From Dicyema japonicum (taxonomy: Eukaryota; Dicyemida; Rhombozoa; Dicyemidae), in assembly GCA_011109175.1 (NCBI GenBank), contig RDEW01000078.1, forward strand, positions 102,974-166,973: a stretch of DNA of 64,000 nt. The letters are read 5' to 3'. The position numbers were made by a program, and so were the translations under genes. The notes beneath the pieces were generated by a model. It saw only the letters and a program-made list of their open reading frames with translations. It did no database searches and was not told the origin of the DNA. Positions 48,334 through 58,207 of the stretch are shown here, piece after piece (the first letter of the stretch is position 1; the number at the start of each line of letters is the position of its first letter).

Positions 48334-48953
48334 GAGTGAAACCAATAAAGATACTCGGTTCATCCTTATAACGACGGTCAGAAGTGAAAATGGTACAAAT
48401 AGACTTGGTTGCAAAAATCGTAAGTCGATTGCCAACAATCCAATCGTGAGAATGTTCAATTTTGCCTGAGTCTTAAAGGATGCGACTTGCGTCGAACGGT
48501 TCCGTATTGCAATGAATACATCGTCTGCGTAGGATAATCCGATTCGTCTCCATCATTAGGTAGGTCGTGTAGGAATAAGTTGAGTAGAATTGGTGAAAAT
48601 GGAGACCCCTGGGGTACCCCGTTCGGTAGAAGAAAATCTTGTAATACAGAATGTATAGATGAAATAATTTACTATTGATTATATAAATTTATTAAGTTAT
48701 AAAAAAAGATAAATTTTTATTTAAATAAATTTAAATTTCAACGTGCATCTCATGTATTTTGGCGCTTTGGGTAATGGGGTTTAACAGACTTCATACTAAA
48801 AAGTGCCTATATTATTGGCTTATTTTATATTATCGCCCACATTTGTTTATTTTATTATAATAAAGCTACTTATACAGATATTCTTAGAAATAATAAACTA
48901 AATCTCACTCTATGCTATTCAGGTTGAACTGGTGACGTGGTTCTTGAATTATT

Positions 48954-50960
48954 ATGTCTATCTCACACATGTCGAATGATCTCTTCACTCTGGCTTCATT
49001 CAACGTCCGAGGATTGAATGAAAAACACAAAAGGGAAGATTTAATAAGTGACTCAACATTATATAAAGTCACTATGTGCAGTATACAGGAGACTAAAGTG
49101 AAGGATGCAGTTGATGAAAATTACGGAGAGTTTAGACTTAAACTACTAGACTCCGAATGCAACCACTATGGACTTGGCTTTGCTATACATCAATGTCTTG
49201 ATGGGAGAATTCACAGAGTGTGGAGGGTTAATGACAGGATAGCAGTACCTCAGAATAGAGTGGAGGACTGATAATTCCTTTATATCCATAATTAATGTCT
49301 ACGCGCCCACAATGGCCAGGGTTTCTACAAATCCGATGAACTTGATCTGTTTTATGTCACTAACGGATACCAAATCTGATCTCAAAGGCTCGTTTATGAC
49401 CTTTTTGTGTAAAAATTGGAACGCTAAAGTGGGACACTGTCCATGAAGAAAACCCTGTATTGGGTAGACATGCCAGGGGGAGGAGGAATCTACAGAAGAA
49501 ACTAACCTGGCAATCATTAAATTAAACAACAACAGGTCAGCAGGACCAGACAACGAAATGATCAAGTATGCACCAGGCGAACTGACAACCCTCATTACAA
49601 AGATTTTCAATAAGGTACTTGAGACACATTCCACCTTTAAACTTGGTGATGGAATTTTGATTCTTTTGCATAAACCAGGAAAGATCAAGGGACCGATAAA
49701 TATCTAAGACCTTTGATATTGCTGGGATCATTGAGTAAGATACTATCTGATTACCCTTAGTCGGATATCTCTGATGTTTATTAATTTTTGTCGCCGGGAC
49801 AGAGTGGGTTCAGAAAGGGACGCTCGACCGCAGATGCTGTTTGGTCCCACAGGTGGATATGTGCCATGTGTCAACGATACAGGAGTGATTTTAAGATTTT
49901 GGGAGTGGACATGTCCAGTGCGTTTGACACTATCAATAGAAAAACATTGTTGTACGTTGCTGGGAGTTTTCTTGATGAGAATAACACAAGACTTTTCCGC
50001 TTCCTATTATCTAACACTGAATTAACTGTACGAGTTGGGAACAACATCGAAGCCTTTCGGGACAACAGTTGGAATACCTCAGGGTGACTCCATCTCCGGT
50101 TCTATTCGTCGTATACCTGGAAGCGGCATTGAGAGCTCTTAGAACAAAATATGAGGATGCATGCCGATGGAGATTATATATGCAGATGACATATATTTGT
50201 GTCAGAAAATGATCTGGAACTTGGACTTGTTTTTAGAGAAAATCCTGAGAATTTAAGAATTGTCTCTGCGAGTTATTCAGGAAAAGACTGAACACATAAG
50301 AACCACAAGGGAATTAAAATATATTGATGAAAATTGGAGGAAAAAAGGAAATTGAGATCCTTACTTGGTGATAGTGAGGACATGATGTATAGAAGAGTTC
50401 TATCCACTGCCATGTATAAGAAAATGCAGAAGATATGGAGTCGACAAAAACTAATAAAAACAAATCTAAGAATAAGACTATATAACGCATATATAAAGCC
50501 GGTGCTTGTGTACAACTCGGGTACATGGGGGTAACAGAGCTAGAGCTCAAGAAAATGGATATATATAACGAAAACAATTACGCAATTTAATAGGCCTAGG
50601 TTGGCCCAAAAAGATTTTAAATAAGAAATTATACTCTGTGGCACAATCGAGGCCAATAAGCATTGAATCAGAATGGAGACTGTTTAAGCACGTGCTTAGA
50701 ATGGACATTAACGCCCCTGCAAATATAATAATGGACAATTACTTTAACAATGAGAACAAACCATCGTTCAGAGAAAGACCCAGAGTCACCCTCCCCGTTG
50801 CTCTAAACAAGGAATGCCTTAATGGAATTGGAAGAAAACTTAAATTTGCAGAAGACCTAGAAGATCTACGGACAGATGCGCAAAACAGAGGGCGATGGAG
50901 ACGCCTAGTGAAACAAGTTTCGAAACGTGTGGCACAAACGGGACCTTAGAAAAAAAAATT
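48954..50960 (+). mobile_element. RTE/CR1-like non-LTR retrotransposon with apurinic endonuclease
   Basis: The best copy of this family. Endonuclease: ASFNVRGLNEKHKREDLI and CSIQETKVKD (48990-49110), YGLGFAIH, then INVYAPTM near 49290. After an internal deletion the RT starts: NRSAGPDNEMIKYAPGE (49530-49580), SGFRKGRSTADAVWSHRW (49803-49855), GVDMSSAFD (catalytic D, 49905-49930), TTVGIPQGDSIS (50060-50095), IYADDIYLC (50175-50200), thumb KTNLRIRLYNAYIKPVLVYN (50458-50517) and a C-terminal segment RERPRVTLPVALNKECLNGI to the TAG at 50947-50949, followed by an A9 tract. One or more frame shifts separate the blocks. Confidence 0.85.
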
Positions 50961-53128
50961 TTTTTAGTTGTGAAAATGTCATGTGGCTCGCCGACGACGT
51001 GGTGGCATTTGAAAAAAAAGAACCACACTTTCCCCTATCTTCACGGGTGGACCAATAAGGAAGGCCTGCGCCGCTGCGGAGACGTTGAGGCAAACCCTGG
51101 ACCAGCCAGAATAGTCCAACTGAACATAAATGGAATCAAGAACAAAATACTCGAACTTCGGACATTTGTGAAAGAAAATCACATTGATCTGTTGCTAATT
51201 CAAGAATCTAAACTTTCTCCAAAGAATTCAACACCAGTATTTCCGGGATTCACAGTAATTCGCCGTGACAGAATTGGCAAACTTGGTGGGGGTCTTCTCA
51301 CAGTTATTCGCAACGGCATTCCGTTTGAGGACATAACCAACAGTGCTTACACTATGCTTAAAGGATATGGAAATCTCGAACTCTTGGTTACCAAAATACG
51401 ATTCCCAAGACTATCAATAACAATTGTCAACGCATATCTCCCACCACTGAGTTCCTGCTCGTCCAGTGCCCCAGACTCACTCCTCTCGCGTCACTAAAGG
51501 ATGTGATTATCTGTGGTGACTTCAATGCGAAGCACCCACTGTGGCTGACAGGACAAACCTACGACAAAAGAGGGAAGATGATAATTGAGGACCTCCACAG
51601 CCTATGTATACTCAACGATCCTGCATCTCATACAAGAACACCTACTCGACGTAATGATAAACCTTCTTCTATCGACATCTCATTGTCATCACCGTCCTTG
51701 GCCCCACTTATTGACTGGTCAGTGAAGTATGACACCAGTAGTGACCACAACCCAATATTTTTGGAGGTCAAAACAAGGTCACGGATAAAAGGACAATGCC
51801 CAACAATAACTAACTACAGCCTTGCGAATTGGAAAGGATTCAAGGAATACGTCGATAATTGTATTGGACTATTAAATTTCCCCACTTTTCCCTCCGTCGA
51901 ACAATTAGTGAAATGGTTCAACTCCATTATAAACGATGCGAAAAAGAAGTACATTCCTATGGGGAGACAACCAACGTCATCAAAACGTTTTAACACAACG
52001 ACGAAACATCTGATCGAGAACGAAACAATCTAAAGATGGTAAAATCGCCAACAGAAGAGAACATCAGGAAAATACGAGAATTGAACAGAGAGATCGACAA
52101 CAACATAAAGACAGAAAATGCAAATAGATGGACGAGACTATCGAAAGCTCTCTACAAAAACCCCCCAATGCAAAGAGTGTGGAAGTGGATCAAAAACATC
52201 AAAAGATCCCCAGAGAGAAAAGTCGAAGTCTACATAAAACCAGACACTCTGATAAAATATTACACATCTATATCCTACAGGAAGTTTTCAAAAGAACACC
52301 AAGTATTCCTGAAAAAGATTGAACCGAAACGCTCAGATAACTGGATCCTATTTACTAGTCAGGATGTTCACAGAGCCATATCTAAGGCCAACAACTCAGA
52401 GGCCAAAGACCAGACAACATAACCACATGTGAACTGAAGCACCTAGGCCATCGAGCCCTGGAACTATTAGCCTATATATTCAACCTCTCCATTAACACAA
52501 ATACAATCCCTGAAATATGGAAGAAGTCTCTAATCAGACCTATCCGAAAACCCAACAAACCAATAGATAAACCATCTTCCTATCGCCCAATATCTATTCT
52601 AAGTCCGGTCTCAAGGATCCTTGAAAGGCTTGTTTTGAAAAAAATACAAGACTCAATCTCAATACCTCCGACCCAGCACGGATTCCGGGACAACCATTCG
52701 ACTACAACACACCTTACAACCCTCACACAATTCATTGCGGAAGGATTTAACTCCCCCGAACCCCATCAGAGAACAGTACTTATATCCGTGGACATCACAA
52801 AAGCGTTCGACTCAGTCCCTAGGAAACTTCTAACAAAGAAAATATATGAAACCAACATCCATCCGAACCTGAAACTTTGGCTTGGAAACTTCCTAAATGG
52901 AAGACGAGCACAAGTGCTCTGCAACAACATCAAATCAAGATCTCGCTATTTCCCAAATGGAGTCCCTCAAGGCTCCCCACTATCACCCCTACTCTTCAAT
53001 CTCTACATAAACGACATGCCACAAACCTGTAATGAAAACTGTCTAATCCTCTATGCCGACGATATCATTCTTGCCTCCAAGGACAGAAAGTAACAGCGAG
53101 TTTATGGCACACTCTTCTTCTAAGAGAA
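50961..53128 (+). mobile_element. Jockey-like non-LTR retrotransposon with N-terminal 2A motif
   Basis: It follows directly on the A-tract of the previous element. Frame 1 (to 51497): a short leader from about 50973 (MSCGSPTTWWHLKKKN), 2A motif DVEANPGP at 51081-51104, then apurinic endonuclease VQLNINGIKNKILELR, LLLIQESKL, FTVIRRDRIG. One frame shift leads to IICGDFNAKHPLW (51503-51545), SSIDISLSS and TSSDHNPIF (51665-51760). After a stop near 52032 and a shift near 52410 the RT is open from about 52400 to 53093: SYRPISILSPVSRILERLV, HGFRDNHSTTTHL, VDITKAFDSVPRKLL, PNGVPQGSPLSPLLFNLY, LYADDIILASKD. It ends soon after YADD, so thumb and 3' end are missing, and a SINE is inserted at 53149. Only three breaks in 2.1 kb: the youngest LINE here. 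Confidence 0.88.
51060..51104 (+). other. 2A ribosome-skipping sequence (CGDVEANPGP)
   Basis: Residues EGLRRCGDVEANPGP are encoded in frame with the downstream endonuclease. They satisfy the 2A consensus D-[VI]-E-x-N-P-G-P. The predicted skip is between G (51099-51101) and P (51102-51104), which would separate the short leader from the endonuclease/RT protein. 2A motifs at this place are known in some animal and trypanosome non-LTR elements. Confidence 0.9.
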
Positions 53129-53148
53129 GATGAGGGATTACCAACAAT

Positions 53149-53463
53149 TTTTTTAATAGCCTTTTTCACGGAGCCGTGGTATTAGCTCCGCATATATAGG
53201 ACACACTTTATTTAAGTAAAGAACAGTTAATTTTAACTAATCGTAGAACCAAGGAATGATCTTCACTTCTTTTTTCTTTTTCTTGTGTGTGGGTCCTTTC
53301 TAGACAATCCAGTTCCGTAGTGAGAGTCCACTGATGACGGCGTCACTCGTCAAGCCTTTTTAGCATCGTAGATGCGTGGAACCTTCCACCAGGTGAGCAG
53401 CGAGATTCGAACCCGTAACCTAAGTCACTTTAGCCCGACACCTAACCACTATGCTACCCGACT
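53149..53463 (-). mobile_element. tRNA-derived SINE (family B), complete, with 16-bp target duplication
   Basis: Flanked by a perfect 16-bp direct repeat AGGGATTACCAACAAT (53133-53148 and 53464-53479). On the minus strand: tRNA-like head with A box TAGCATAGTGG (53446-53456) and B box GGGTTCGAATCTC (53402-53414), a central domain with GACGAGTGACGCCGTCATCA, then GAAGTGAAGATCATTCC, CTTAAATAAAGTGTG, a terminal hairpin CGGAGC...GCTCCG (53169-53174 with 53185-53190) and an A-rich end. The RNA polymerase III boxes, hairpin tail and target duplication make this a textbook LINE-dependent SINE. Other copies: 24300, 27752, 45065, 57470 and 7333. Confidence 0.95.
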
Positions 53464-53586
53464 AGGGATTACCAACAATCTGGATCAAATTCGCTTTATT
53501 AGTTAATTTACTCGTTATAAACAAATAAAATTATATTTTAAATAAAAATATTATTTTTTTAAAAAATGAATAAATTAAAAAAATAG

Positions 53587-55092
53587 TTGGCGAATGAATT
53601 CTCAAGCTTTGACCAACATTTCTCAAGTATTAGTATTATAAAAATAATGATTTATGGACTTCGCTACATTTCCACATATGTCATAAATATCCTGATATGC
53701 AGAATAATTTGCTTCCATGTGATCAGAAACATAACTCTTCGCTACATATTTTCGATTTTAGCAGGATTTTATCTTCTTTATGGAAGATATGGAATGTTAT
53801 TTCTCATATTAATTATTTCAGAGAAGGATTCCACGTGTTAGCTCATTCACTGATAATATATTTGATAATATTGTACATACCACACACTGGAAAGGTCTCC
53901 TGCTCACTCGTCGTATCTTTCGTATATTTGGAGGTACTACATTTCAAAACTGCGTGGGAAAATTATGAGCGTTTATCCACAGTTGGCATTGCTAAGTTTG
54001 TATTGAGAATTATTGTTAGCCCAATAATGTTTTCAACCCAAAAATTAACTGCTTTAATTATGTCATGCCACGATGGTCACAATAATGTGGAAGAAGTAAA
54101 CGAGAAATACGTTCTAAAGTCCTCATATATTGAATCGTAGAAAAACTCCATCCTTGTTACAAATCCTTGGATATATTTTCTGTTTCCATGGAGTATTCTT
54201 GGGTCCCTTCTTCCATTTCAAAGACTACGTAGAGTACTTAGAATCCAATGAGGTAGTTTGCTTATTTCATGTAAGAAACCAAAGTTTCCCATAAAAGTTA
54301 TTTTAAAGAAGTTGATTTCTTCGTTATTAATTATTCAACTATCGGGGTATTTAATAAACTACAGAACACCATGGTGGATACACGGTGTCTCTTTTTGTTA
54401 CCCCACAGAAAAGTCTAAGGAAATAAATTCCGTTGTGTCATTTTTTAGGTTTTATTTCTACGCATTTTTGTGTATCTTTGCGGTTAGAGTGAAACACTAC
54501 TTCTTCTGGGTGTTAGGTATAACATTGTCTTCAATTAAGCCGATGGACTGTTTAATTTGGCTGGATTCGGATATGACAAAAAAACCGACAAGTGGTCCAT
54601 GACGACAAACGTGGATATTCTTGGTTTTGAGGTAGTTTTGGAGTCCCATCTTAGTTTGCTTCTCACATGCAGAAGGCTGTTGCTAGTTGGAACATGACAA
54701 CAGTGAAATGGATCCGCTACATCCTCTACAGTAGAAATATTCCGTATAAACGGATCAAATTGTTTCTCTTTATGGCTGCCTGGCATGGAGTCTACCCAGG
54801 ATATTACATTTTCTTTTTAAACTTTTACATGTTTTTGCATGCAACTATTAAAGTATAACAGTGGTTTACGTGTAGATGTACAAGTTCAGCGAACGAATGA
54901 ATATCCCCCCAATGTTATCAAAAGCTGTCCAATCAGTATGGGCTCTCGTATCAATTGGGTACATCTCCATCCCATACGTCGTCCTCACATTGAATAGTAC
55001 ACTTGAAATTTATTGGTAAGGAATGTCCTTATTTTAGGTCTGTCGGCTTCTCTTTGCATTTTGTGGCTTTATTTATTATTTTAGTACTCTGA
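53587..55092 (+). CDS. MBOAT1/2-type lysophospholipid acyltransferase
   Basis: ER membrane O-acyltransferase that re-acylates lysophospholipids. Hydrophobic segments run from 53590. Conserved pieces: FSTQKLTALIMSCHDGH (54033-54082), matching the family TQKITSLAxEIHDG; GSLLPFQ/GPFFHFKDYVEYLE in the next frames (54200-54250); WNMTTVKWIRYILYSRNI (54690-54745); and the catalytic-histidine motif AAWHGVYPGYY (54775-54808). C-terminal membrane helices continue to a TGA at 55090-55092. Frames change at several points (53815, 54140, 54255, 54600, 54860), some at short-intron-like GT...AG sites (for instance near 54245 and 55018-55035) and others unexplained. The N-terminal start is not fixed; the first in-frame ATG is 53647. 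Confidence 0.75.
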
Positions 55093-56212
55093 CTGGGAAT
55101 ATATTTTTGACGGGGGAATTATTTTATTTTCTTTATATTTCAATTATGTTTGTGAATAAGACTTATGTCTTACACGAAAATAAGTGGTTGTATAATGTTA
55201 TTGTCCAACTTCTTTTGAATTGAGCCAGTGCAATGCTCTTTCTGCCACTCACCATTGTCTAGCTACTCTTAAATCTATATTGTGGTTCCATTAACCGCTC
55301 CTGTTATCTTCTAGCTCAAAGTATTTTCGTTTGAGGTCAATTATAACTTAACCAAAATCACTCCCTTGAACATTCTTGGTCCATTAACATACTTTTAAGA
55401 GTTTTCTTGATCGTAATAGATTGAACATTTTTTACTTACAATTCCTTCAAAATCGGAATAATCCTAAGTTTTCATAATTTGCCACCACCAATCTGTGATC
55501 ACTATCTACTAGTGTCTCTATCTACTATTCAAACTTACAATTTCTTAAATTTCCTAAAAATACAACATCACTTCATCAATTTTTAGATATGGGGATCATA
55601 AACTCTTTCAAACCATATTTTTAACAACGTTCTTTATGAAGTGATATGTCTTGACGATGTTAAGGAATACTATTCGACCCTATTGAAGATTAATATGATG
55701 CAAATAATTGCATTTGTAAGGAAAGCTTTTACGTGAGTCAGCGGACTTCATAACTTTTGGGCTCAGACGATACCATGGAGCAGATTACCATCAAAATGGA
55801 GCTGTTCCCGTCTCTTTAGATTAATTTGATTAACCAATACATTCCGGCAAATGGATCATGTCCAATGTTCTACACCCCAAACCTACCCAGCCTCTTTGCA
55901 CCAAAGAACGTTCTAATACCTAAATGCCCGACACGTCGTTTGGCTTCTTTCACAGTCCTCTGACAGCCGAGGCGAGTTCATTGCAAATGGTCTCATTCCC
56001 CAATACTGCTATTGCCGATTTGGAACAGCTTATGATATTGGATTCTCCATAATAATCCTTTGTGGGGACAAACATTTGGCATACTTGCTGTAGGGTGTCA
56101 TCGTATTTATGATCTGATGGTTTTCTTTGTAATTAATTAACTTGCTTGTAATTTCTTTGCTTAATAATAATAACAAATAATAATAAAATATTTAAATTCT
56201 CATCTTTGTTGT
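55093..56212. other. Mostly unassigned; coding-looking stretch at about 55845-56060
   Basis: At 55845-56060 base composition rises and plus-strand frames give IPANGSCPMFYTPNLPSLFA and LTAEASSLQMVSFPNTAIAD in different frames. I cannot assign a family. It could be an old retrosequence. The rest is AT-rich with nothing seen. Confidence 0.3.
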
Positions 56213-56799
56213 ATGTTCAATAATATCAAAATAAACCTATCAGAAAGCTTCAAGAATTTGTAAGATTATGTAAATTCTTGGTATTAGTTCCACAACTACT
56301 CGATTACTGAAAAACGAAATAATTGGTGGTTACAAATCTCCTAGAACAGTAATTACTGATCCTAAGCCTGGTTCTATCGAGGTCTCTAACTTTCCCAAAG
56401 TAAATGAACATGTGCTTACGTTAGGACGAAGTGATTGCGGCCTCTGGCTTTGATAAGGACAAGTTTAAGTCTCGGAGTTGTGTCATTTACCAAGAAGCTA
56501 AAAATGCTATGCAAGATTCCTCTTCAAAGACACGTGTTTGGCGTGTCATTTTTGATAACAAAAACCGGTGGGAGAATCCTTTGATGGGTTGGACTTCAAG
56601 TGGGGACCCTCTCTCAAACATGGTACTGCAGTTTGACACTTCTGAATCAGCTGTGGAGTTTTGCAAGAAGAATAGTAACACGTTGATTAATTTAGGCTGG
56701 AGTTATTCTGTAAGAAAGTCCAACAATCCAGTCTTCAATATAAAAACTTATGCCCAGAACTTTTCGTGGGACAAAAATACTCGTGTCTCTACTAAATAG
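56213..56799 (+). CDS. Ndufs4: NDUFS4, 18-kDa accessory subunit of complex I
   Basis: Mitochondrial matrix-arm subunit of NADH:ubiquinone oxidoreductase. Three exons join in frame without any break: introns 56260-56287 (28 nt) and 56400-56424 (25 nt). The N terminus MFNNIKINLSESFKNFSTTT is basic, hydroxylated and lacks acidic residues apart from one E, as expected of a mitochondrial presequence. The conserved core is nearly textbook: EAKNAMQDS, RWENPLMGWTSSGDPLSNMV, GWSYSV, and the C terminus QNFSWDKNTRVSTK ending at TAG 56797-56799. Oddity: a six-residue insertion (SNTLIN) just before LGWSY. This is the best-preserved host gene in the window and implies aerobic complex I. Confidence 0.95.
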
Positions 56800-57465
56800 T
56801 CCTAATTTATTACACTAACCACCATAATTTTTGTTTTATTTGATAGTTGTTGATAAATCTAAGGTTAAGTAACATAGAAGGTAATGGTCACTCACATAAC
56901 TTGGAATGTGTTTTTTAAAGTTTTTTGGTTTGGCATGTTTTTACGAAGGTTTTCCCTATATTCGACCACTCTATCTTATATCAAGGGGATGTTTTATCTC
57001 CATTCCTTCACTTTCAAAATCAAAATGTAATACATGAGGAAAAACAATGAATTGGGTTTTATATTTTTAGAGAATTATGATTGACCAAGTCAAATTTGTG
57101 GATGTGAAATTTAACATCATTAAATGCCCATACATCTCCAAATAATTGTTCAAGATGCCGGTAAACATATAGAACGAACTGGAAATAACTGAGTTATATG
57201 TGCTCACGTGCATAATATTATTCCACATTGTAAAAATAAGATATTGTTTCAAGAATGTGGATATAATAATTGTCTTTTTGAGAAATTATAAAAAAGAAAT
57301 TTTTTATGTGTTATTCGTCTGTATTGCTGCTAGTTAAGTATGTTGACTTGAAACAGTATGACGTAGCTATAATGTGGATTATTTCCTCAAGGTAAATAAC
57401 CTTCGTCTCTATTTTAAAGAACTCAGGTTGACATTGAATAATAATGATAATAATGCTGCACTTTA
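56800..57465. other. Intergenic, nothing recognised
   Basis: AT-rich sequence without supportable genes. A 61-codon minus-strand open stretch at 57067-57252 has no features. Confidence 0.4.
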
Positions 57466-57469
57466 CGAA

Positions 57470-57765
57470 GAGCCATGTTAGCTATAGCCAAGGCAAGACA
57501 CACACTTTAGTTTAAGAAAGAACAGTTATCATAACTACTCGATGAAATAGAACCAAGGAATGCTCTTCACTTCTTTTTTCTTTTTGTTGGGTGTGAGTCC
57601 TTTTGTAGACAATCCGTTTCCGCAGTGAGATATTCACTGTTGACGGCGTCACTCGTCAAACCAAAGCATTGTAGATGCGTGGAACATTCAGCCGGAATGT
57701 ACAGCAACGAGATTCGATCTAGGGGCCATCAGCTTTTTGCCCCGCACTTGTTACACTTTATTATT
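57470..57765 (-). mobile_element. tRNA-derived SINE (family B), near full length
   Basis: Same order as the 53149-53463 copy: AAGACACACACTTTAG at the left, GAACCAAGGAATGCTCTTCA, GTTGACGGCGTCACTCGTCA, GCATTGTAGATGCGTGGAAC and ACGAGATTCGATCTAGGGGC (degraded B box) at the right. Target duplications are not evident. Confidence 0.85.
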
Positions 57766-58207
57766 GACGACGAAACATAGAATCACATAAGCCATAATTA
57801 TAAACGTACCTCCACTGATAATAACGTTATGTTACTGCAGGGATGCATGAGATTTGTCATGTCATTGAGGAATTGTAGGTTTCCCATGAAAAGGTGATCT
57901 TCCATTGAAATTTCAGTCTTAAGATTAGAGAAGTAACTCAGAAAAGGATTTTATTCGATTGATCAAGTTATCTTCTGCCTAATGAGCAGAATTTTTTCTG
58001 TTTCAAGATTCCTCATGTGACAGAATTGAATGTATCAACACTACCGATATTAAATTGTTAGCCTGAGGTTAATAAATAAGATATTCAAATATTTAGAAGA
58101 GTCAGAGCCACAAAGGAATCGTCTGTTAAAATTACCAATATTAAAATATTTAGAAATATAAAAATGTATTTATTTAAAATTATAATTATTTAAATATTAT
58201 TAGTTAA

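Larger units (their letters stand above)
46500..48640 (-). mobile_element. Jockey-like non-LTR retrotransposon, with three N-marked duplications
   Basis: Minus strand from 48640 down: PNGVPQGSPFSPILLNLFL (48570-48640), then SYADDVF (catalytic YADD intact, near 48510), LTVLGVKYDSLLNFNSH (48150-48230), thumb pieces TIAPAVEYASVALRFALSD (48000-48060) and ITPAVEFASAGWRFALSE (46850-46910). A SINE-like tail (47290-47345 and again 47600-47660) is embedded. The region contains three N-joined near-duplicates, so its true length is uncertain. Frames are broken. Confidence 0.75.

Noticed and set aside
50905-51182. Minus-strand open stretches across the 2A region
   Set aside because: They are shadows of the endonuclease reading frame, which carries the recognised motifs.
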